Under the pieces are notes generated by a model that saw nothing but the letters and a program-made list of their open reading frames with translations, was not told where the DNA came from and made no database searches. The position numbers and the translations under genes are program-made. A stretch of DNA of 48,387 bases from Candidatus Heteroclostridium caecigallinarum (GTDB lineage Bacteria > Bacillota > Clostridia > Christensenellales > CAG-314): the NCBI GenBank assembly GCA_904419725.1, contig CAJFSP010000009.1:1-48387 (forward strand). Reading direction: 5' to 3'. Below, in pieces: positions 43,138 to 48,387 of this stretch. Positions within the stretch are counted from its first letter, which is position 1; each line of letters opens with the position of its first letter.

Positions 43138-43820
43138 ATGGAATACAGGGTGCTTAAATACTTTCTTACTGTCGCGCAGGAAGAAAACATAACCAGGGCG
43201 GCTTCGCTTTTGCATATTTCGCAGCCGGCGCTTTCGCGTCAGCTGATGCAGCTTGAAGAAGAACTGGGCGTTAAACTGTTTGAGCGCGGCAAGCGTAAAA
43301 CCTGCCTTACCGACGCGGGAAATTTGCTCAGGCGCCGCGCGGAAGAAATCATCGAACTCACGGAAAAAACTGAAAACGAAATCCGTCATCACGACAGCAC
43401 CGTCAGCGGCGTAATAAACATATAACGCCGACCCGGTAAAAGAAAAACTCGAAAAAGGGCTGATTGATATCGCCGTAATGCTTGAGCCGGCTGAAATTTC
43501 GGGCTATGAGCACGTCGGAATACGGCGCAAGGAAAGATGGGGCGTTTATCTGCCTTCAAAAAGCCGTCTCGCGGGGCTTGACAAAATCACGCCCGCAGAC
43601 CTTGCCGGCGAAAGAGTGTTCACGCCGAGAAGAATTAAAACTCAGGGTGTGCGCGAATGGCTCGGCGAATATTTCGACCAACTCGACGTTTACGCTTCGT
43701 ACAATCTGCTTTACAACGCCGCGATGCTTGTGGACTGCGGAATAGGCGCGGCGATAGCAATCGAAGGCGCCGCCGCGCTTTCGGTTTGGTTTTCCGGTCA
43801 TTTCTCTGTTTGCTTTTCCG
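43138..43820 (+). pseudogene. Decayed LysR-family regulator
   Basis: The first 95 codons (43138-43425) encode an intact LysR winged helix: MEYRVLKYFLTVAQEENITRAA and LLHISQPALSRQLMQLEEELG. They end at GVINI followed by TAA. The second half continues in another frame from 43421 (YNADPVKEKLEKGLIDIAVMLEP through NLLYNAAMLVDCGIGAAIA). Between them about 40-50 codons of the effector domain normally present are missing, so an internal deletion joined out-of-frame parts. The C-terminus is also lost: similarity stops near 43790, just before an inverted repeat at 43818. This is a dead or dying gene at the border of the AT-rich island. Confidence 0.88.
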
Positions 43821-43885
43821 TGGCGTGTGCTTGGCTACGGCGAGCGAAGCGAGCCGCACTTGTCTATGCCAAGCACACGCCACGG
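43818..43885. repeat. 18-bp perfect inverted repeat with GAGCGAAGCGAGC core
   Basis: The arm at 43818-43835 is the exact reverse complement of 43868-43885, enclosing a 32-nt GC-rich centre with two GCGAGC copies. There is no U tract, so it is not a terminator. It replaces the lost 3' end of the lysR gene and lies just before the defence island. It resembles small palindromic mobile or intergenic repeat elements. Confidence 0.75.
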
Positions 43886-43938
43886 TGCCAAATTGCAAAA
43901 AATACATTTGCTTCTTTTGATTGTTGACAAGAAATCGC

Positions 43939-43967
43939 TTGCTATTATTCGCGTTTTAGAATATAAT
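43939..43967 (+). promoter_or_regulatory. Promoter of the restriction-modification locus
   Basis: TTGCTA at 43939-43944, a 17-nt spacer and TATAAT at 43962-43967, about 28 nt before the methylase ATG. A consensus TTGACA at 43924-43929 is also present but lacks a partner at the right distance. Confidence 0.65.
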
Positions 43968-43995
43968 AGGAGTATAAATTCCAGAGGTGCAAGAT

Positions 43996-45063
43996 ATGTT
44001 AAGTTACATTTCTGCGAAAGAAGCTGCGGAGAAGTGGAATATCTCACAAAGGCGCGTGGCGATTTTATGCTCGGAGGAGCGTATATCTGGCGCAATGATG
44101 GTTGGCAATATGTGGATAATCCCCGCGAATGCCGAAAAGCCGATAGACAAGCGTACCGTTCGTTATGAAAAAACGCACAAAGTCGAACTTAAACCGTTTG
44201 TAAAGTGGGTTGGCGGAAAGGGGCAACTGATTGAAGAGATCGAAAAGATGCTGCCTTCTGACGGCGAAAAGATTCTTACAAAATATGCGGAGCCGATGGT
44301 TGGTGGCGGCGCACTGCTTTTCAATGTCATTTCAAGGTATCAGTTTGACGAGCTCTATATCAGCGATATTAATTCTGAGCTGATTAACGCCTACATTGCT
44401 ATAAAACAGGATGTTGAAGCGTTGATTGAACGGCTAAACGAAATGCAAATGACTTTCCTGCCTCTTGATGAGAACGGCAGAAAATATTACTACTACAATG
44501 TCCGAGATAAATTCAATACAGTAAAACTGAGCGATAGCACATCTACAGAAAAAGCGGCTTATTTTATTTTCTTAAACAAGACTTGTTTCAACGGACTTTT
44601 CCGCGTCAATCGTAAAGGATTGTTTAATGTACCCATGGGCTCTTACAAAAACCCTACAATTTGCGACGCGGAAAATCTTCGCAATATTCACGGAGCGTTG
44701 CAGAATGTAACCATTGTATGTGGCGATTATTCGTTGTCAAAATCGTTTATTGACGGCGAGACCTTTGTTTACTTGGATCCGCCGTATCGTCCAATTTCGA
44801 AAACTTCGGCATTTACCTCTTACAATAGTGATGCTTTTGACGATAACGAACAAATAAGACTTGCAAAGTTTATTGATGAGATAAATGCGACAGGTGCAAA
44901 AATTGTTTTGAGCAATTCTGACCCGAAAAATGTCAATCCGGAAGATAATTTCTTTGATGACTTGTATAAATCATATAGGATTCATAGGGTTTCGGCAACA
45001 CGAATGATAAACAGCAATGCGGAAAAACGCGGCAAGATAAACGAATTGCTTATTTGTAATTAA
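43996..45063 (+). CDS. dpnM: HTH-fused Dam-type (GATC) adenine methyltransferase, DpnM-like
   Basis: A 355-residue protein. Residues about 1-55 form a small helix-turn-helix (YISAKEAAEKWNISQRRVAILC, then GAMMVGNMWIIP) of a type usually found as separate small proteins. Residues about 66-355 are a Dam/DpnM alpha-class N6-adenine methylase: PFVKWVGGKGQ, AEPMVGGGALLFN (AdoMet site, about 98-110), CFNGLFRVNRKGLFNVP and DPPY at 261-264. The closest known type is M.DpnII, which protects GATC. I start at ATG 43996 with AGAGGTG upstream. The HTH may let the methylase control its own operon, as in some R-M systems. Low GC suggests transfer. Confidence 0.92.
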   Translation: MLSYISAKEAAEKWNISQRRVAILCSEERISGAMMVGNMWIIPANAEKPIDKRTVRYEKTHKVELKPFVKWVGGKGQLIEEIEKMLPSDGEKILTKYAEPMVGGGALLFNVISRYQFDELYISDINSELINAYIAIKQDVEALIERLNEMQMTFLPLDENGRKYYYYNVRDKFNTVKLSDSTSTEKAAYFIFLNKTCFNGLFRVNRKGLFNVPMGSYKNPTICDAENLRNIHGALQNVTIVCGDYSLSKSFIDGETFVYLDPPYRPISKTSAFTSYNSDAFDDNEQIRLAKFIDEINATGAKIVLSNSDPKNVNPEDNFFDDLYKSYRIHRVSATRMINSNAEKRGKINELLICN

Positions 45064-45077
45064 ATGAGGAACGGCAA

Positions 45078-45941
45078 ATGGAAAGGAATTTTAATGATTG
45101 GATAAAACAATTCAAGTCAAGCATTTGCGATTATGGCTATTATGTTGACTTTGAAAAAGTCTATGGCAAAATCGACTCTATCAAAGTGGAATTAAATATT
45201 TTAAACTCGCTTGTCGGGTCGCATGATATTGAAGCGGATTTTTCAAAACTTGTGTCTGACTATCCGCAGGTGTTAAAATGCATCCCGATTTTGCTGGCGG
45301 TTCGTGGACGTGAAATCTATGCGATAGACGGCGATGGTGAATATTTATTTAATTTTGCTAAGCCAAATTATGGGATAGAAGAATATCGGATGTTCATGCG
45401 AAAAACAGGACTTTTCAAATTAATTTCCGAGAGGGTTATCAATAACCTCGTTGATTATGTCACTGGCGTGGAAGTCGGTTTGGATAGCAACGGCAGGAAA
45501 AATCGCGGCGGCCATCTGATGGAAAACCTGGTCGAAAGTTATCTTATTAAAGCAGGTCTCCGCCGAGGAGTTGATTATTTCAAGGAAATGTACATATCGG
45601 ATATAGAGAAGAAATGGTCGATGAATCTCTCCAGTATATCCAATCAAGGAAAAGCCGAGAAGCGTTTTGATTTTGTTGTAAAGAAAGGCGGAACGGTTTA
45701 CGGTATTGAAACGAACTTTTATACGGGTGGCGGATCTAAACTCAATGAAACAGCCCGCAGTTACAAAACTATTGCGTTAGAAGCAAAAGAAATCGATGGC
45801 TTTGCCTTTGTGTGGTTTACAGATGGTAAGGGGTGGCTTTCTGCACGTCATAATTTGGAAGAAACCTTTGATGTGATGGAAAATGTCTATTGCATTGCCG
45901 AGCTTGAAAACGGCGTTGCCAATCGGCTTTTTAAGGATTGA
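45078..45941 (+). CDS. DpnII-family type II restriction endonuclease (GATC)
   Basis: A 287-residue protein matching the DpnII/MboI nuclease family in length and conserved blocks: RGGHLMENLVESYL (about 143-156), KRFDFVVKKGGTVYGIETNFY (about 195-215, likely the nuclease core with D and E metal ligands) and GGSKLNETARSYK. It should cut unmethylated GATC. The gene lies 14 nt after the methylase with a GAGGAAC site, and its stop overlaps the second methylase region by about 4 nt upstream of that gene's ATG. The R and M genes share one direction, so methylase is made first. Confidence 0.9.
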   Translation: MERNFNDWIKQFKSSICDYGYYVDFEKVYGKIDSIKVELNILNSLVGSHDIEADFSKLVSDYPQVLKCIPILLAVRGREIYAIDGDGEYLFNFAKPNYGIEEYRMFMRKTGLFKLISERVINNLVDYVTGVEVGLDSNGRKNRGGHLMENLVESYLIKAGLRRGVDYFKEMYISDIEKKWSMNLSSISNQGKAEKRFDFVVKKGGTVYGIETNFYTGGGSKLNETARSYKTIALEAKEIDGFAFVWFTDGKGWLSARHNLEETFDVMENVYCIAELENGVANRLFKD

Positions 45942-45943
45942 TA

Positions 45944-46681
45944 ATGACAAAGAAAGTTCTAATGCAACCTGAAAACTTTGAGTTGGAAACCAATACCGTA
46001 TGGGCTTTTCCCGATCGCGGCAAATGGGCGACTCACGATGCAAAATATCGCGGAAACTGGTCGCCGTATATCCCGCGCAATATTATTTTGCGTTACTCGC
46101 GGGAAGGCGACACGGTTTTAGATCCGTTTGTCGGCGGCGGCACGACTGCTGTGGAAGCAAAACTCACAAACAGGAATTTTGTCGGATTTGATATCAATCC
46201 TGAGGCGGTCGAATTAAGCTGTCAAAAGTGCGATTTTCAATTCGATACTACAGCCACATCGGTAATTGATATAGCCGACGCACGCAAACTCCCACTGGAA
46301 GATAATTCGATGGACCTAATTTGTGCTCATCCCCCTTATGCCGATATCATTCATTACAGTGAAAATATAGAAGGCGACCTCTCCCTGCTGTCCATAAAAG
46401 ATTTCTTGTTCGAAATGGGTAAAGTTGCGGAAGAATGCCGCCGTGTATTAAAAAAAGGTAAATTTTGTGCTATACTTATGGGAGATATGCGCAAAAAAGG
46501 AATGGTACAACCCCTTGCGTTTGAAACCATGCGCGTTTTTGAACTCGCTGGCTTCAAAACAAAAGAAATCATAATTAAGGAGCAGCACAATTGTAAAGCG
46601 ACTGGTTATTGGAAAACTAATAGCATTAAGTTTAACTTTTTGCTCTTGGCACATGAGTATTTGTTCGTATTCAAAAAATAG
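45944..46681 (+). CDS. Second DNA methyltransferase with permuted motif order
   Basis: A 245-residue amino-methyltransferase. The AdoMet motif LDPFVGGGTT (residues about 59-68), preceded by RGNWSPYIPRNIILRY, comes first. The catalytic segment DLICAHPPYADIIHYS (about 124-139) comes second. Beta-class enzymes have the reverse order, so this protein looks circularly permuted. The catalytic tetrad reads HPPY instead of DPPY, NPPY or SPPY. It has no obvious separate target-recognition domain. In DpnII loci a second methylase (DpnA) modifies single-stranded GATC; this gene sits in that position but is not DpnA-like. I start at ATG 45944 with AAGGA upstream. Confidence 0.85.
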   Translation: MTKKVLMQPENFELETNTVWAFPDRGKWATHDAKYRGNWSPYIPRNIILRYSREGDTVLDPFVGGGTTAVEAKLTNRNFVGFDINPEAVELSCQKCDFQFDTTATSVIDIADARKLPLEDNSMDLICAHPPYADIIHYSENIEGDLSLLSIKDFLFEMGKVAEECRRVLKKGKFCAILMGDMRKKGMVQPLAFETMRVFELAGFKTKEIIIKEQHNCKATGYWKTNSIKFNFLLLAHEYLFVFKK

Positions 46682-46741
46682 TATTGATTAACGAGCAAAA
46701 TTGAAATAAATAGTCTAACATATGCTGCTAATAGAAGACTT

Positions 46742-48172
46742 ATGAAAACAGATATTTTTATTAGAGAATACTCTGAAAAATTAAAATGCGAAAAAGCTTC
46801 GCTTTTTATAGGATCTGGTATATCAAGAAAATCTGGCTACGCAAATTGGAAAGATATACTGAGAGAGTGCGCAGAAGAGATTAACTTAAATGTCGATAAG
46901 GAAAGCGATTTGATTACGCTTGCCGAGTTTTATGTAAAAGGCAAACAACGTACTAAAATCGATCAAACAATAGCATCATACTTTAAAGATAAAAATGGTG
47001 AACCGAGTGAAACCCATCGCATTTTATCTACTTTCCCTGTGAAAAGTATTTGGACAACGAACTATGATACACTTATCGAGCGTTCACTAACGAAAGCGGA
47101 TATTACCTACTCAGTTGTAACTGATGATGAGTCTTATGTTTCACTTGACCCCGCCGCAAAAGTGAAAGTGCACAAAATTCATGGAGATGTTAAAACTCCA
47201 AGTCGTTGTGTGATAACACGAAGAGATTATGAAAAATTTGAAGAAACCCATGATATAGTATTGTCTGAACTGAAAGGAGAAATGTGCACAAACTCTTTTC
47301 TGTTTTTAGGTTATAGCTTTAGCGATATAGATATACAACACATTTTATCCAAGATAAGGCTCATTTATAATGATGATCACCCACAGCGTCATTATTGTAT
47401 AATGGAAAAAATACGAAAGGAAAATTGTGATGATGAAGATGATTTTTTGTATAAGGAAAATCGACAAAATCATTACATTAATGACATGCAATCGTATGGC
47501 CTTAATGTCGTCTTAGTTGATTCATACAATGAAATCGAAAGTATTCTAAAAGAGATTAGCATTAGAGTTCATCTGAAAGATGTTTTAGTCAGCGGCGCAT
47601 ACGAAGAGCTCAATTCGCTTTCAAGGAATAGAATTTCTCCATTTACTACCACTTTAGCTAAAAAACTTATTGAAGAAAATTTCCGAATTATTACTGGATA
47701 TGGTAAAAATTTGGGCTCGGATATTGTTGCTGGCGCTTTTTTAGGGTGTTGTAATGCGGGAATTCAACCAAAAGATTTTAATGAAAATGTTGTCCTCTGT
47801 CCATTTCCTTATAAGTTGCCAGAATCGTCTGACAGGACAAGTATTTACACGAGCTTAAGGGAAAATATGATTTCAAAAACAAAAATCAGCATTTTTATTT
47901 GCGGTGAAAAATACGCAAAAAGCTCTAAATCTACAATCAATTCACCTGGTGTTCTCGAAGAATATAAAATTTCAAAGGAACAAGGGAATCTAATTATCCC
48001 ATTAGCAACTACAGGCGGAGCTGCGATGGAAATTTGGGATATTGAACAAAAAGAATCATCCCCTTCATCACAGCTTGAAGGGTTTCAAAAATTAGGTTCT
48101 GAAGTTAACCCCGAAGAACTTGTCAATATTGTAATGTCACTCATCCAAGAGTACTCAAAGAAATACAATTAA
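46742..48172 (+). CDS. thsA: Thoeris defence effector ThsA (SIR2-SLOG NADase)
   Basis: A 476-residue protein, the same length as Bacillus cereus ThsA. The N-terminal SIR2 domain (about 1-280) has FIGSGIS at 22-28, TTNYD with N107, and KIHGD with H147, corresponding to the catalytic Asn and His. FLFLGYSFSDIDI is also conserved. The C-terminal SLOG/STALD sensor domain (about 281-475) has VLVSGAYEE, IITGYGKNLGSDIVAG, a likely ligand Arg in LRENMI, and GVLEEYKIS. In Thoeris, the TIR protein ThsB makes a cyclic ADP-ribose-type signal on infection; ThsA binds it and destroys NAD+, aborting phage growth. No SD stronger than AGAAG is seen. A TIR-domain gene follows 11 nt downstream. Confidence 0.93.
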   Translation: MKTDIFIREYSEKLKCEKASLFIGSGISRKSGYANWKDILRECAEEINLNVDKESDLITLAEFYVKGKQRTKIDQTIASYFKDKNGEPSETHRILSTFPVKSIWTTNYDTLIERSLTKADITYSVVTDDESYVSLDPAAKVKVHKIHGDVKTPSRCVITRRDYEKFEETHDIVLSELKGEMCTNSFLFLGYSFSDIDIQHILSKIRLIYNDDHPQRHYCIMEKIRKENCDDEDDFLYKENRQNHYINDMQSYGLNVVLVDSYNEIESILKEISIRVHLKDVLVSGAYEELNSLSRNRISPFTTTLAKKLIEENFRIITGYGKNLGSDIVAGAFLGCCNAGIQPKDFNENVVLCPFPYKLPESSDRTSIYTSLRENMISKTKISIFICGEKYAKSSKSTINSPGVLEEYKISKEQGNLIIPLATTGGAAMEIWDIEQKESSPSSQLEGFQKLGSEVNPEELVNIVMSLIQEYSKKYN

Positions 48173-48183
48173 GGAGAAATTTT

Positions 48184-48387
48184 ATGGGACACAAAATATT
48201 TGTATCTTACAAGTATCACGATACCGATATTCAAAAGATCACAAATAACTATTGGTATCAAGATACAGTAAGGGATTATGTAGATCAGTTGCAGAGTTAT
48301 TTTGACGGCACAGATGATATTTATAAAGGCGAAGATGACGGAGAAGATTTATCGCAGTTGTCCGAGAATGCTATTTGGTCTAAATTA
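48184..48387 (+). CDS. thsB: ThsB-type TIR-domain protein, N-terminal part (cut by window edge)
   Basis: The first 68 residues of a gene that runs off the window. HKIFVSYKYHDTDI opens it, the beta-A/loop signature of the TIR-like (DUF1863) fold used by ThsB. YWYQDTVRDYVDQLQ and KGEDDGEDLSQL follow. An AAGGAG site lies 8 nt before the ATG. Its place after thsA makes it the likely signal-producing sensor of Thoeris. The catalytic glutamate region lies beyond the window, so activity cannot be judged. The N-terminus differs from B. cereus ThsB and matches a class often found in multiple copies per Thoeris locus. Confidence 0.85.
   Translation, partial: MGHKIFVSYKYHDTDIQKITNNYWYQDTVRDYVDQLQSYFDGTDDIYKGEDDGEDLSQLSENAIWSKL

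Noticed and set aside
43818..43885. Inverted repeat as a transcription terminator
   Set aside because: No U tract on either strand and a 32-nt loop; the arms are too long and GC-rich for a simple terminator.
43478..43927. Second half of lysR as a separate 149-residue gene
   Set aside because: It lacks a ribosome site, begins in mid-domain and its C-terminus reads through the inverted repeat; it is the remnant of one broken gene.
1..48387. CRISPR array, tRNA or rRNA genes
   Set aside because: No regularly spaced direct repeats, and no tRNA cloverleaf or rRNA sequence recognised anywhere.

Overview
The window comes from an endospore-forming member of the Clostridia, probably uncultured. The evidence is a complete spoIIIAA-AH operon, spoIVB, a DacF-type carboxypeptidase, an Asp23/YqhY-nusB-folD block, and Gram-positive gene orders (rpsB-tsf-pyrH-frr-uppS-cdsA-dxr-rseP-ispG, and rimP-nusA-rnpM-ylxQ-infB-rbfA). 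Every convincing gene lies on the plus strand. The first ~43.8 kb is moderate-GC chromosomal core. The last ~4.5 kb is visibly more AT-rich and looks like an acquired defence island.

Layout. 1-4.5 kb: a gene tail, an RseC-like redox protein, thioredoxin, glyA, then iscR-iscS-iscU and a 46-aa membrane peptide. 4.5-5.3 kb: ruvX and a DUF1292-type protein with a Cys/Gly tail. 5.4-13.3 kb: translation factors followed by undecaprenyl, phospholipid and MEP isoprenoid genes plus rseP. 13.3-14.9 kb: a gene at the usual polC position that carries only the PolC N-terminal, OB-fold and exonuclease modules, with no PHP or polymerase domain. 14.9-24.7 kb: the rimP-nusA-infB-rbfA-nrnA-truB-ribF operon, an endonuclease-IV-like gene and an Xaa-Pro peptidase. 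24.7-30.1 kb: efp and spoIIIA. 30.1-40.1 kb: yqhY-nusB-folD-xseA-xseB-ispA, a ~580-nt structured non-coding RNA, a small membrane protein, dxs, nadK, argR and recN. 40.1-43.0 kb: spoIVB, a membrane protein of unknown function, and dacF.

The most notable core element is the ~580-nt gene-free segment between ispA and dxs. Its position (xseA-xseB-ispA-RNA-membrane protein-dxs), size, self-pairing ends and private sigma-A-type promoter identify it as OLE RNA. The downstream membrane protein is then OapA, OLE's membrane partner.

The island follows a decayed LysR gene and a perfect 18-bp inverted repeat. It holds a DpnII-type GATC restriction-modification locus: a Dam-like methylase carrying an N-terminal helix-turn-helix, a DpnII-family endonuclease, and a second, permuted methylase. 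Next comes a Thoeris anti-phage pair: a full-length ThsA (SIR2 plus SLOG) and the start of a TIR-domain ThsB cut by the window edge. GATC is strikingly rare in the core (nine sites counted by eye in ~43.9 kb) but about as common as chance in the island (ten in 4.4 kb).

The genes cooperate in several modules: Fe-S assembly supplies IspG; Dxs, Dxr, IspG, IspA and UppS make isoprenoids and the wall lipid carrier; SpoIIIA, SpoIVB and DacF act in forespore engulfment, signalling and cortex formation; and the island provides phage defence.
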